DNA of 64,000 nucleotides, from the NCBI RefSeq assembly GCF_002849695.1, contig NZ_CP018937.1:806001-870000 (forward strand), written 5' to 3'. Shown piece by piece: positions 39,365 to 48,287 of the stretch; the stretch's first letter is position 1, and every line of letters begins with the position of its first letter. The notes beneath the pieces were generated by a model. The model was given only the letters and a program-made list of their open reading frames with translations. It did not search any database and was not told where the DNA came from. Made by a program: the position numbers and the translations under genes. The DNA comes from Bacteroides fragilis (lineage in GTDB: Bacteria; Bacteroidota; Bacteroidia; Bacteroidales; Bacteroidaceae).

Positions 39365-39811
39365 TTATAAAATTTGTGAAGCGTGTTCTTTGGTCTTTAC
39401 CTCTTTCGGACCGATGATTCGTTCAACGACTCCTTCTTCATTGATCAGGAAAGTAGTGCGTAAAGTACCCATATAGGCACGGCCATATAGCTTTTTTTCT
39501 CCCCATACTCCAAATTGCTCTACTAATTTTTTATCAGTATCGGCAATCAAGGTAAATGGCAGATTATTCTTTTCAATAAATTTTTGATGTGACTTTTCAT
39601 TGTCTACACTAACACCGATCACTTCGTATCCGGCCTTACGCAATTCTGCGTAATTGTCACGCAGGCTGCAAGCCTGAGCCGTACAGCCGGAAGTGCTATC
39701 TTTGGGGTAGAAATAAAGGACGATTTTTCTTCCTTTATAGTTGCTGAGGCGTACCTCTTCTCCCTTTTCATTGATACCCAGCAATTCAGGGGCTTTATCT
39801 CCTATATTCAT
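39365..39811 (-). CDS. bcp: Thioredoxin-dependent thiol peroxidase (Bcp/PrxQ)
   Basis: A 148-residue peroxiredoxin that reduces hydroperoxides. Start at 39811 gives [17 protein letters not shown], the normal family start; the 24-residue upstream extension is rejected. The peroxidatic Cys43 and resolving Cys48 lie in [15 protein letters not shown], the atypical 2-Cys PrxQ arrangement. Other conserved parts are VLYFYPKD and TTFLINEEG. Located 85 nt after the carboxynorspermidine dehydrogenase gene and 10 nt before recA. Confidence 0.94.
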   Translation of the reverse strand: MNIGDKAPELLGINEKGEEVRLSNYKGRKIVLYFYPKDSTSGCTAQACSLRDNYAELRKAGYEVIGVSVDNEKSHQKFIEKNNLPFTLIADTDKKLVEQFGVWGEKKLYGRAYMGTLRTTFLINEEGVVERIIGPKEVKTKEHASQIL

Positions 39812-39896
39812 CTTTGATGATTTTCCCAATGTATAAATTATGTCAATCAGCTTACCACAAGGTGGCATATAGCCAATTGACATATTATTATGTTAA

Positions 39897-41090
39897 TTAC
39901 AATTCCAGGTTTCCGTCGAATTCTTCGTGCCAAGGCAGACCTTGTTTGTTCAATTGTTCCATGAACGGATCCGGATTAAACTCTTCCACATTATTCACAC
40001 CCGGTCGCTTCCATTCGCCTTTGAAGAACATCATGGCACCAATCATGGCCGGGACACCTGTGGTATAGCTTACTCCCTGCATACCCGTTTCTTTGTATGC
40101 TGCTTCGTGACTACAGTTATTGTATACATAGTAGGTACGTTCTTTGCCATCTTTTAAGCCACGGATGCGGCAACCGATAGAGGTTTCCCCTTCGTAATTT
40201 TCACCCAGATCTTGAGGATTAGGTAGCACGGCCTTCAAGAATTGCAAAGGAACAATTTTTTGCCCGTTGTAATCGATTTCGTCGATGCGGGCCATACCGA
40301 TGTTCTGAATCACACGTAGATGAGTCAGATATTCCTGACCGAATGTCATCCAGAAACGTGCTCGTTTGATAGTTGGAAAGTGTTTTACAAGGGATTCTAA
40401 TTCTTCGTGGTATAACAAGTATGAATCACGAGGACCTATATTCGGATAAGTCAAGTCTTTATGAATTTCCAAGGGTTCGGTGGTTACCCATTGTCCGTTT
40501 TCATAATAACGTCCGTTTTGGGTGATTTCACGGATATTGATTTCCGGATTGAAGTTTGTAGCAAAAGCCTTGTGATGATTTCCGGCATTACAATCTACTA
40601 TATCCAGGTATTGAATTTCATCGAAATAATGTTTGGCAGCATATGCCGTATAAATGCCACTTACCCCTGGGTCGAATCCACAACCTAAGATAGCAGTCAG
40701 ACCTGCCTCTTTGAAACGTTCGTGATAAGCCCATTGCCAGCTATATTCAAAGTGAGCTTCGTCTTTAGGCTCATAATTAGCGGTATCCAGGTAGTTTACA
40801 CCTGCTTTCAGGCAGGCTTCCATGATAGTCAGATCTTGATAAGGCAAAGCAACGTTAATAACCATTTCCGGTTTGAAGTCGTTGAATAGTGCTACCAGTT
40901 CGTCTACATTATCAGCATCCACTTGGGCTGTTTTTATGCTGGGGTTGCCGATGGCTTTCACAATGTCGTCACATTTTGACTTCGTGCGGCTGGCGATCAT
41001 GATATCAGTAAATACATCGGCATTTTGTGCCACTTTGTGTGCTACAACGGTACCTACACCGCCTGCACCGATAATAAGAACTCTACCCAT
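39897..41090 (-). CDS. Carboxynorspermidine dehydrogenase (saccharopine dehydrogenase family)
   Basis: A 397-residue NAD(P)H-dependent enzyme. The Rossmann motif VLIIGAGGVGTVVAHKVA is at residues 4-21, followed by DADNVDELVALFNDF, GVNYLDTANYEP and GCGFDPGVSGIYTAYAAKHYF, which is the carboxynorspermidine dehydrogenase version of the saccharopine dehydrogenase family. In Bacteroides this enzyme makes carboxy(nor)spermidine from a diamine and aspartate semialdehyde, in the alternative spermidine pathway; the decarboxylase (nspC) is not in the window. First gene of a probable unit with bcp and recA. Confidence 0.9.
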   Translation of the reverse strand: MGRVLIIGAGGVGTVVAHKVAQNADVFTDIMIASRTKSKCDDIVKAIGNPSIKTAQVDADNVDELVALFNDFKPEMVINVALPYQDLTIMEACLKAGVNYLDTANYEPKDEAHFEYSWQWAYHERFKEAGLTAILGCGFDPGVSGIYTAYAAKHYFDEIQYLDIVDCNAGNHHKAFATNFNPEINIREITQNGRYYENGQWVTTEPLEIHKDLTYPNIGPRDSYLLYHEELESLVKHFPTIKRARFWMTFGQEYLTHLRVIQNIGMARIDEIDYNGQKIVPLQFLKAVLPNPQDLGENYEGETSIGCRIRGLKDGKERTYYVYNNCSHEAAYKETGMQGVSYTTGVPAMIGAMMFFKGEWKRPGVNNVEEFNPDPFMEQLNKQGLPWHEEFDGNLEL

Positions 41091-41184
41091 TTCTTTAATT
41101 AAGAATTTTAAATTAAGAATTTAAGAATTGTTGATGGAACAAATATACGGCATTATTTCAGAATATTCGCCGATTTAAGTTTCT

Positions 41185-42435
41185 TTATTTGGCGCGAAGC
41201 AAGATACCATTTTCAAACTCCAGTATTTTTCCTCTGTATAACCATGTCTCAAAACGAGAGTCGGCCCGGGCTCTGATTTCGATAGGTTCGCCGATTGCCA
41301 ACTTACACTCTTCGGTTGTCATACCCGGTTTTACCTCTCCTTTAGCAAGCATTAACCAGTTGGCTTCGCTAATGTTCGGATATTTTTTTCGTATGTTGGC
41401 AAATTCAAAAAGATTTTCGATGAAATCTTCATTTCTAAGGATAGGGTCATATCTCAAATCTACTTTTATTCGGTATGTTGTTCCCAAAACATCTGCCAGT
41501 AGGAGTGTAGCTGACGTTCCTGTTTTTTCAGGTTGCACATCTTTGATTTGTAGGGGAGTATAACGCAGTAAATCTGCTTGTTTTGTTCGTATTGTTTTTA
41601 AGGGATAAACGGCTTGTCCGATATATTTAGATTGAATGGACTCTTTGGCTTTAATGTCCGGATTGGTAAAAGAAAATGCATTGGGGAAGTAGCCCATCCT
41701 TTTTTCTGCTTGAAAATCTTCAGGTTCCATACAGGAATTTGTTCTGGACATGGCTACGTCAATATAATAGGTGTTCCCTTCACTGTCAGTAAAAACAATT
41801 CTCACAGGAAAAGCTTTGCTACCAATACTTATTGCTATGACTTTTACGGGTTCGCCTTTGGGAATGCTGACCTCTCTGTATCCGGAGTAACTGCTGACAT
41901 CATCTACTTTTACTATGGTAGTCCGGGTATAAAGTGTTTTTCCAATCAATAATTCTTTGGCAGTATTTATATCTTGCAGGTAGACGAGCCCGTTGATACC
42001 GGCACGAGGATCTTTATCACACAGATCGTTTAGTTTGGTATCTTTCATTTCGTAATAGTATTTTTTACCTTCACATTCAAAAATGAAACGTGAAGTATAT
42101 ATTTTACCGATATATGTTTCATGCTCTGTTTCTTCTGATCCTACATATTCTACAGTTTTATTTTTGAGTAAGTCGTTAACTACTTCTTTCCCGTTTTCGT
42201 AACAATAAAATATGGGGATGAATTCGTCACCACTATCCGGAACAAACATAAATTTTATTCCAGGTGTCCACTTACATAATTGTTTCATCGGAAAATACGT
42301 TGTTATGAAATTCGTTTCTTCATCAACCGATGGAGTCAAGGGGGAAGAGAGGGGTACGGAACAATCTTTCTGTGCAATTGCCGCGGAAGCGACTGTCAAG
42401 AGGAGGAGTAATAAGGTTCTGGTACGTCTTTTCAT
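41185..42435 (-). CDS. Exported protein with BamE/SmpA-like C-terminus
   Basis: A 416-residue exported protein: signal MKRRTRTLLLLLLTVASAAIAQ (~22 residues). The middle consists of repeated beta-rich segments (IGKTLYTRTTIVKVD near 178, YIGQAVYPLKTIRTKQADLLRYTP near 275), each starting with a 'GK/GQ...Y' turn, suggesting tandem SH3-like repeats. The last ~60 residues (GEVKPGMTTEECKLAIGEPIEI, then FETWLYRGKILEFENGIL) look like a SmpA/BamE-type fold. No catalytic motif is seen. Divergent from the META-domain lipoprotein, with TACATTTG at 42492-42499 as its likely -7 box. Function unknown. Confidence 0.65.
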   Translation of the reverse strand: MKRRTRTLLLLLLTVASAAIAQKDCSVPLSSPLTPSVDEETNFITTYFPMKQLCKWTPGIKFMFVPDSGDEFIPIFYCYENGKEVVNDLLKNKTVEYVGSEETEHETYIGKIYTSRFIFECEGKKYYYEMKDTKLNDLCDKDPRAGINGLVYLQDINTAKELLIGKTLYTRTTIVKVDDVSSYSGYREVSIPKGEPVKVIAISIGSKAFPVRIVFTDSEGNTYYIDVAMSRTNSCMEPEDFQAEKRMGYFPNAFSFTNPDIKAKESIQSKYIGQAVYPLKTIRTKQADLLRYTPLQIKDVQPEKTGTSATLLLADVLGTTYRIKVDLRYDPILRNEDFIENLFEFANIRKKYPNISEANWLMLAKGEVKPGMTTEECKLAIGEPIEIRARADSRFETWLYRGKILEFENGILLRAK

Positions 42436-42491
42436 GATTGTATATTGTTTGTTGAACTATTCGTATGTCTGTTCTGTTTATCTTAATTCGA

Positions 42492-42530
42492 CAAATGTAT
42501 CAACTTTATATTATTTTTTATCTATATTTG
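42492..42530. promoter_or_regulatory. Divergent -7 elements
   Basis: TACATTTG on the minus strand (42492-42499) for the exported protein and TATATTTG on the plus strand (42523-42530) for the META-domain lipoprotein. The latter lies 30 nt before its ATG and supports the start at 42560. Confidence 0.5.
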
Positions 42531-42559
42531 CGCCAATATTTAACTTAAATAGTATAACA

Positions 42560-43351
42560 ATGAAAAAAGTATTGTTTTCAATTTGCATGGCAGGTGCAGC
42601 ATTCGCAATGTCATCTTGTGGTTCAACCAAAGAGACCGCTTCTTTATCATCTTTAAATGGTGAATGGAACATTATTGAAGTGAACGGTTCAGCTATTGTT
42701 CCGGCAGAGAATCAGGAATTGCCGTTTATCGGTTTTGATACAGCAACTGGAAAAGTATATGGTAACAGCGGCTGTAATCGTATGATGGGTTCGATAGATC
42801 TAAATTCAAAACCCGGTACTATTGATATGAGTCGTTTGGGAAGTACTCGTATGGCTTGTCCTGATATGGCAACGGAACAAAATGTACTGAATGCATTGGG
42901 ACAGGTAAAGAGTTATAAAAAACTGGGTAAACAGAACATGGCTCTTTGTAATGCTTCCAGTCGCCCGGTGGTTGTCCTTCAGAAGAAAGTATCTACGGTG
43001 AAGTTGTCTGCACTGAACGGTGAATGGAAAATAGAGGAAGTGAATGGTGAGGCTATTCCTTCCGGTATGGAGAAGCAGCCTTTTATCAGTTTTGACATTA
43101 AAAAGAAATCTATTCATGGAAATGCCGGATGTAATCTGATTAATGGAGGATTTGAAACTGATAAAGAAAATCCTCGTTCTATTTCTTTCCCAAATGTTAT
43201 TTCTACTATGATGGCTTGTCCGGACATGGAGGTAGAAAGTAAAGTGATGAAGGCTATCAATGAGGTGAAATCATTTGATGTATTGTCCGGTGGTGGAATT
43301 GGTTTGTATAACGCAGACGGGACATTGGTAATGGTGTTAGTGAAAAAATAG
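42560..43351 (+). CDS. Lipoprotein with two META (HslJ-like) domains
   Basis: A 263-residue lipoprotein: MKKVLFSICMAGAAFAMSSC, lipid Cys20. It holds two tandem META domains (~residues 30-140 and 145-260), each with LNGEW followed by EVNG, then PFIGFD/PFISFD, a GN(S/A)GCN motif and a (M)ACPDM(A/E) motif. META domains occur in E. coli HslJ (novobiocin resistance, heat-inducible) and in secreted proteins; the exact role is unknown. The frame is open to 42212 but that would overlap the divergent gene and lacks a signal peptide. Confidence 0.85.
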   Translation: MKKVLFSICMAGAAFAMSSCGSTKETASLSSLNGEWNIIEVNGSAIVPAENQELPFIGFDTATGKVYGNSGCNRMMGSIDLNSKPGTIDMSRLGSTRMACPDMATEQNVLNALGQVKSYKKLGKQNMALCNASSRPVVVLQKKVSTVKLSALNGEWKIEEVNGEAIPSGMEKQPFISFDIKKKSIHGNAGCNLINGGFETDKENPRSISFPNVISTMMACPDMEVESKVMKAINEVKSFDVLSGGGIGLYNADGTLVMVLVKK

Positions 43352-43356
43352 AAGTG

Positions 43357-43424
43357 CCTTAGTTAAAAGATACAGAGAAGGGTGTCCCGATTAGGATACC
43401 CTTCTCTGTATCTTTTAACTAAGG
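43357..43424. terminator. 31-bp hairpin between convergent genes
   Basis: Arms 43357-43387 and 43394-43424 match over 31 bp with one G-T pair and a 6-nt loop. It starts 5 nt after the META gene stop and serves the convergent FecCD-type gene too. The stem is unusually long for a terminator. Confidence 0.75.
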
Positions 43425-43446
43425 TTTAGTATAATAATGGTTCTTC

Positions 43447-44448
43447 TTATTTTAGATATGAGTTGCGGAGTATGATCCAAACGATTACTGGAGAGCCAAA
43501 CAAAGCAGTTACTGCATTGATAGGTAATGTACCCTGCATTCCGGGCATTTGAGAAATTAAGTCGCAAATTAACAGCGTAATGGCACCACACAGTATGGAG
43601 CCCGGAAGAATAATGCGGTGATTAGGGCTCCCAAACAATCCTCTGGCCACATGGGGCATGGTGATGCCTATGAAGGCTATAGGACCGGTAAAAGCCGTCG
43701 AAGTTCCGGCCAAAAGTGCAGTGGCCAGAATAATCCAGAGGCGTAATCTGGTCACAGAGACTCCCAATCCGTTGGCATAGTTTTTTCCCAACAACAAAAT
43801 ATTGAGTTGTTTTTGCAAGAGCAATGCAGTCAGAATTCCACAGGCAATGACAGGGGCCATCACACTCATCTGTTCCCAGCCCACTGAAGAGAGGCTGCCA
43901 AAGGTCCAGGTAATAAAAAGCTTGAGAGTATCCGGATTGCTCATACTTTGCAGGATACTGACGATGGCACCGGCAAAGTTGCCGAACATCATGCCTATGA
44001 TTAACAGGGAGACAGTCTGAGGTATTTTGATAGAAACGATTATTACCAATAATAAAACTCCTATAGCCCCAATGATAGCAGCTGTCACTTGCCCCCATCC
44101 TGCTATAAGCCACAAAGGAAGCGAAGAAGTGCCTAAAGTGAGTAAGGCTACTCCCAGGCTGGCGCCGGAAGTTACTCCCAATACGTCAGGACCGGCCAGT
44201 GGGTTATGAAACAGAGTTTGCATCAATACTCCGGCAACAGAAAGTGATGCTCCTGCTAAAATAGCTGTTAATGCTTTGGGAAGTCGGTGATTGATGATAA
44301 TTTCACAATAGATAAGATTATCACTGCCTCCGGTAAGTGTATCCCATACGTCTCGTATGGAGAGGTTGACGCTCCCAATAGCAATATCTGCCATGAAAGC
44401 AATGACTAACAATATGATTAATAATAAAAACAGCCGGTAGTTTTTCAT
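43447..44448 (-). CDS. FecCD/BtuC-family ABC transporter permease
   Basis: A 333-residue inner-membrane permease for iron-chelate or cobalamin uptake. About nine to ten hydrophobic helices; family signatures include RLPKALTAILAGASLSVAGVLMQTLFHNPLAGPDVLGV (~54-92, core AGVLMQTLFHNPLAGPD) and GPIAFIGITMPHVAR (~260) near the ATPase-coupling loop. It starts 4 nt inside the upstream binding-protein gene (translationally coupled). No ATPase gene follows: the operon ends in the hairpin at 43357-43424, so the ATPase must be encoded elsewhere. Confidence 0.9.
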   Translation of the reverse strand: MKNYRLFLLLIILLVIAFMADIAIGSVNLSIRDVWDTLTGGSDNLIYCEIIINHRLPKALTAILAGASLSVAGVLMQTLFHNPLAGPDVLGVTSGASLGVALLTLGTSSLPLWLIAGWGQVTAAIIGAIGVLLLVIIVSIKIPQTVSLLIIGMMFGNFAGAIVSILQSMSNPDTLKLFITWTFGSLSSVGWEQMSVMAPVIACGILTALLLQKQLNILLLGKNYANGLGVSVTRLRLWIILATALLAGTSTAFTGPIAFIGITMPHVARGLFGSPNHRIILPGSILCGAITLLICDLISQMPGMQGTLPINAVTALFGSPVIVWIILRNSYLK

Positions 44449-45587
44449 TCACTTCTTAATTTATCCATGTAAGTTAACTCGTAGTCAGGCAATAGTGTCG
44501 GATGAACGATCTTGATCATATCACTCAATAATAGATCTGGACGAGCTACTCCACTTTCCCAATAGTCGTTTCCACCAGTAGCATTTGTTCGCTTGTTTAT
44601 ATGGTATACATTGCCGTCTTTATATGATTTGAATAGTTTGTATTTCGAGTCCATTCGTCCCAACTCTTCCAAAGTATTGGCTTGTACGCCTACCCATATG
44701 TCAGCTTGGTTGAAATGTATCAGAGCTTCTTCAATACTGCTGGATATACTACCGGAAGCTGTTGTGTCGTTGGCATAATAGTAATTGGCACCTGCATCGC
44801 GGAAGAGTTGTGCACTATAGCTTCTTCCTCCCGGCATAGACCAGGTTCCCCTGTAATCTTGCCCGGAAAGTATAGAAGGCGCATATGAAAATTTCTCGGC
44901 ACTCTTTTTTACTTCATTGTATTGTTTTGCTATTTGCCCGAAAATGCTGTCAGCCAATGCTTCTTTGTCAAAAAGGGCTCCGACAAATTTAATCCATTCT
45001 GCACGTCCCAGAATAGATTTTTCTTGCCATTCAATATTATATAGGATCGGCAATCCCGTTTGTTTCATACGTCGGCTGTTTTCGTCTTCGGTATTGTAGG
45101 CAGAAGTCATTACGGCCTGTGGGTGTAATAAAAGTAAGTTTTCTATGTCCAGATTGAAAGCATCGCCCAAATCTTTTATTTTACCCTCTTTGACACCTTG
45201 CAGAATGGTAGGATTGTAAATATAGGCCGAGTTGCACACCCCTGTCACTTTATGCAATTCCCCCAGAAGTTCAAGAAACCCCAAATGAGTAGCTGAGTTG
45301 GTCATAATACTTTTTAGTGGGATCACTATTTTGTGACCGTTGGCAGGGACAGGCTGATCTTCGGTTTTCACAAGATAATAGATATCATAGGTCTCTCCCG
45401 GTTTCCAGGGATTATATACTGTTACTGTAGTGTATTCAGGAGAATGTGTTATTCCGAATCCTTCTGCATATGAAAGAGGGGCCGGAACACCTTCTTCGAC
45501 AGTGAGTGTTGCTTTCTGCTTTTCTTTGCAAGCAGTGAGCAGAAATGATATTAGTACAAAAAGAATAAAAGAAGATCGGTTCATCAT
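44445..45587 (-). CDS. Periplasmic substrate-binding lipoprotein of a metal-chelate ABC transporter
   Basis: A 380-residue lipoprotein (lipobox FLLTAC, Cys20) of the FecB/BtuF helical-backbone class. Conserved regions: VIPLKSIMTNSATHLGFLELLG (~87-108, core MTNSATHLGFLELL), DIENLLLLHPQAVMTS (~145-160) and NQADIWVGV. The ligand could be cobalamin or a ferric siderophore; the sequence does not decide, and no B12 riboswitch was found upstream. Overlaps the permease gene by 4 nt. A -7 box TATTTTTG (minus strand, near 45617-45624) lies upstream. Confidence 0.85.
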   Translation of the reverse strand: MMNRSSFILFVLISFLLTACKEKQKATLTVEEGVPAPLSYAEGFGITHSPEYTTVTVYNPWKPGETYDIYYLVKTEDQPVPANGHKIVIPLKSIMTNSATHLGFLELLGELHKVTGVCNSAYIYNPTILQGVKEGKIKDLGDAFNLDIENLLLLHPQAVMTSAYNTEDENSRRMKQTGLPILYNIEWQEKSILGRAEWIKFVGALFDKEALADSIFGQIAKQYNEVKKSAEKFSYAPSILSGQDYRGTWSMPGGRSYSAQLFRDAGANYYYANDTTASGSISSSIEEALIHFNQADIWVGVQANTLEELGRMDSKYKLFKSYKDGNVYHINKRTNATGGNDYWESGVARPDLLLSDMIKIVHPTLLPDYELTYMDKLRSE

Positions 45588-45695
45588 ACTTTAAATATTG
45601 ATTAGTCGTGGTGCAAAAATACAGGATTATTCCGGATTATAGGTCTGCCTAATAAGGAAAATGCCGTAAATACGAGCAAAGGGAAAGCTGATGAA

Positions 45696-45719
45696 AATGT
45701 GTTTTTAAACGTACGTTTA
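45696..45719. promoter_or_regulatory. 24-nt partial copy of the palindromic element
   Basis: Identical over 24 nt to the left part of the palindrome at 45897-45930, including the whole TAAACGTACGTTTA core. It lies 109-132 nt upstream of the binding-lipoprotein start, on the divergent side. The 406-bp gap 45588-45994 has no other identifiable gene. Confidence 0.6.
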
Positions 45720-45896
45720 TTTGTTCACAAAGATAAAGCTAATATTTAAATACACAAAGTGTTTAATAAAAAGACTTCCTTTTAACTTTCATTATTATTG
45801 AAATAACCTCATTCTCAAATCAATGTCTGTTCTTTTTCTTTTCATTTTATCTCTATGATTTTATAAATCTTTCCCTTTAACGAATCACTTGTTTTT

Positions 45897-45930
45897 AATG
45901 TGTTTTTAAACGTACGTTTAAAAACACATT
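45897..45930. promoter_or_regulatory. 34-bp perfect palindrome (candidate operator or leader hairpin)
   Basis: A perfect 34-bp palindrome centred on TAAACGTACGTTTA with flanks TGTTTT/AAAACA, followed by seven Ts. It lies 65 nt upstream of the 37-codon membrane-peptide gene that starts the export operon. It could be an operator for a dimeric regulator (two copies in the gap) or an intrinsic terminator in the leader that a UpxY-type factor must overcome. Confidence 0.6.
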
Positions 45931-45994
45931 TTTTTAGATATAATACATTGATAATAAGAGTGTTTTATTGAGAATATATTAAAAGCTAACTACT

Positions 45995-46108
45995 ATGATT
46001 TTATTAGGATTGATTCTTGGAAGTGTAATATTAGGACTGCTTGCTTGTCTGATATGGATACTTTATGATTTTCGGAGATTTAAGAAGAAAAATAATCTTA
46101 TAGAATAA
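45995..46108 (+). CDS. 37-residue single-pass membrane microprotein
   Basis: A short frame: MILLGLILGSVILGLLACLI, then WILYDFRRF and the basic KKKNNLIE tail. It has one strong transmembrane helix (residues ~2-24) with a positive cytoplasmic C-terminus. Its stop is only 9 nt before the exporter start, suggesting operon membership and translation. It could be an accessory peptide of the export machine. No homologue is known to me. Confidence 0.45.
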   Translation: MILLGLILGSVILGLLACLIWILYDFRRFKKKNNLIE

Positions 46109-46117
46109 CTTAGGAAA

Positions 46118-48280
46118 ATGGGCAAGAAAGTATTAGTCTTTTTACTGTTTCTTTTATTTATTGGATGGGTAAGGGCTCAACAGGAAGAGCTGCAAAAAGT
46201 AGTAGGACAGAGCGAACAAACTCAGGTTTTTGGACGCAATATATTTGCAAGTCGGAACTTGTCATTTGAACCTAATCTGAATATTCCTACTCCGGAAAAC
46301 TACATGTTAGGACCGGGAGATGAAGTGATAATTGATATATGGGGAACTTCGGAAAATACGGTAAGAGAGACTATCTCTCCCGAAGGAAGTATTTTGGTGG
46401 AGAACATCGGTCCTATTTACCTGAGTGGTCTGAACATGCAGGAGGCCGAGCAGCATCTACGGCGTGAATTTAGTAAAATCTATGCAGCTATCTCCGGAGA
46501 ATCGGTACATATCAAGGTGACATTAGGGAAGATACGTTCCATTATGGTTAATGTCATGGGGGAGGTTGAAGTTCCCGGTACCTACCGGTTATCTGCTTTT
46601 GCATCAGTGTTTCATGCTTTGTATCGGGCCGGAGGGGTCAATCGAATTGGCAGCTTGCGTACGATTCAAGTCGTGCGGAACGGTGAAAAGGTAGCCGATG
46701 TGGATGTATATAAATATATAATGGAGGGAAAACTGGCAGATGATATCCGTTTGTCGGAAGGAGATGTGATTCTGGTCTCTCCTTATGAGAATCTGGTCGG
46801 TATTTCAGGAAAAGTGAAACGACCGATGATTTATGAGATGAAACAGGGAGAGTCTCTGGCTGCCTTAATCAACTATGCAGGCGGCTTTACGGGGGATGCT
46901 TATCGGAATACGGTTCGTTTATTGCGTCGTAGCGGAAGAGAGAAGCAAATATATAATGTAGATAAAGTGGATTATGAAAACTTTATTCTGACTGATGATG
47001 ATGAAGTTTCCGTAGAGGCGGTATTAGATCGTTTCTCTAATAAAGTGGAAGTTCGTGGGGCGGTATATCGTGCCGGTATGTATCAACTGGACAGTTTGAC
47101 AGGAACTATAAAACAACTGATATGTCAGGCCGAAGGGCTTCGTGGGGATGCTTTTCTTAATAGAGCGTTGCTTAAGCGAGAGCGTGAGGACCTGTCACAT
47201 GAAATGATTCCTGTTGATTTAAGGAAATTGATGGAAGGTATTATTCCGGATTTACCCCTTCAGAAAAATGATGTGCTTTATATATCGAGTATCCGGGAAC
47301 TGGAAAAGGAAGGAACATTGGCTATTTATGGTGATGTGGCAAATCCGGGATATTTTCCTTTTGCTAAAAATATGACTATCCAGGATCTGATTTTAAAAGC
47401 CGGTGGTCTGTTGGAATCAGCTTCAACGGTTCGTATCGATGTATCGCGGCGTATTAAAGATGCTAAAAGCACCTCTTCCTCTTCTGTAATAGGGAAAAGT
47501 TTTACGGTTGAATTGGAGAATGGCCTATTGGTAGGAGCAAAGCGGGTGTTTGAATTGGAACCTTATGATATGGTTTTTATACGTAGAAGTCCGGGCTATC
47601 AGAAACAGGCGAATGTGACGGTTGACGGAGAAGTAATATTCACAGGCAACTATGCGCTGACTAAAAGGAATGAACGGTTGAGTGATCTGATAGCTAAGGC
47701 CGGAGGATTATCGAAAGATGCCTATGTAAAAGGTGCACGCCTGATGCGTAGGATGACAGCTGATGAAATCCGGCAAAAACAAGATGCAGTCCGGTTTGCT
47801 GTTAAGGGAACCGGAAAAGATTCGGTATCTTTGGCTGCTCTGGAAGTCGATCAGACTTATTCAGTAGGTATTGAACTTGAAAAAGCATTGGCAAAACCAA
47901 AGTCCGATGAAGATTTGGTGTTGCGTGAGGGAGATGTACTTTTTATTCCTAAATATGTCAGTACTGTGACCATTACCGGAGCTGTGATGTATCCCAATAC
48001 GGTTCTTTATCAAAAAGGAAGTGGAATTGATTATTATATAGGTCAAGCGGGCGGCTTTGGCAACCGGGCCTTGAAGCGACGTGCCTATGTTGTATATATG
48101 AATGGCACTGTTTCCCGATTAAGACACAATACGGCAAATGCCATTGAGCCCGGGTGTGAAATAATCGTTCCCACTAAAGAAGAACGGAAAAAAGCTACTG
48201 TGTCCGGAGCAGTAGGCATGAGTAGTTCCATTGCTTCTATTGCTGCAATGGTTGCTTCTATGGTGAGTTTAACAAAATAA
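46118..48280 (+). CDS. SLBB-domain polysaccharide export outer-membrane protein (Wza-like)
   Basis: A 720-residue exported protein: signal VLVFLLFLLFIGWVRAQ (cleavage ~21). Polysaccharide-export domain at ~residues 60-150 (YMLGPGDEVIIDIWGTSENTV, core LGPGDEVIIDIWG), followed by multiple SLBB/beta-grasp repeats (VMGEVEVPGTYRLSAF ~150; VSGKVKRPMIYEM ~230; VRGAVYRAGMYQLD ~315; IYGDVANPGYFPF ~405; VDGEVIFTGNYAL ~505; ITGAVMYPNTVLY ~620), and a C-terminal hydrophobic helix (SSIASIAAMVASMVSL). It forms the export pore for a capsule or exopolysaccharide. No Wzc kinase, flippase or glycosyltransferase genes are nearby, so it serves a distant locus or a dedicated system. Confidence 0.9.
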   Translation: MGKKVLVFLLFLLFIGWVRAQQEELQKVVGQSEQTQVFGRNIFASRNLSFEPNLNIPTPENYMLGPGDEVIIDIWGTSENTVRETISPEGSILVENIGPIYLSGLNMQEAEQHLRREFSKIYAAISGESVHIKVTLGKIRSIMVNVMGEVEVPGTYRLSAFASVFHALYRAGGVNRIGSLRTIQVVRNGEKVADVDVYKYIMEGKLADDIRLSEGDVILVSPYENLVGISGKVKRPMIYEMKQGESLAALINYAGGFTGDAYRNTVRLLRRSGREKQIYNVDKVDYENFILTDDDEVSVEAVLDRFSNKVEVRGAVYRAGMYQLDSLTGTIKQLICQAEGLRGDAFLNRALLKREREDLSHEMIPVDLRKLMEGIIPDLPLQKNDVLYISSIRELEKEGTLAIYGDVANPGYFPFAKNMTIQDLILKAGGLLESASTVRIDVSRRIKDAKSTSSSSVIGKSFTVELENGLLVGAKRVFELEPYDMVFIRRSPGYQKQANVTVDGEVIFTGNYALTKRNERLSDLIAKAGGLSKDAYVKGARLMRRMTADEIRQKQDAVRFAVKGTGKDSVSLAALEVDQTYSVGIELEKALAKPKSDEDLVLREGDVLFIPKYVSTVTITGAVMYPNTVLYQKGSGIDYYIGQAGGFGNRALKRRAYVVYMNGTVSRLRHNTANAIEPGCEIIVPTKEERKKATVSGAVGMSSSIASIAAMVASMVSLTK

Positions 48281-48287
48281 GAGATAG

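Noticed and set aside
42212..42559. N-terminal extension of the META-domain gene
   Set aside because: It overlaps the divergent gene, precedes the -7 box at 42523 and would bury the lipoprotein signal peptide.
45588..45994. Possible cobalamin riboswitch before the binding-protein/permease pair
   Set aside because: No B12 box (GCCACTG) or multi-stem layout; the notable signals are the TAAACGTACGTTTA palindromes.
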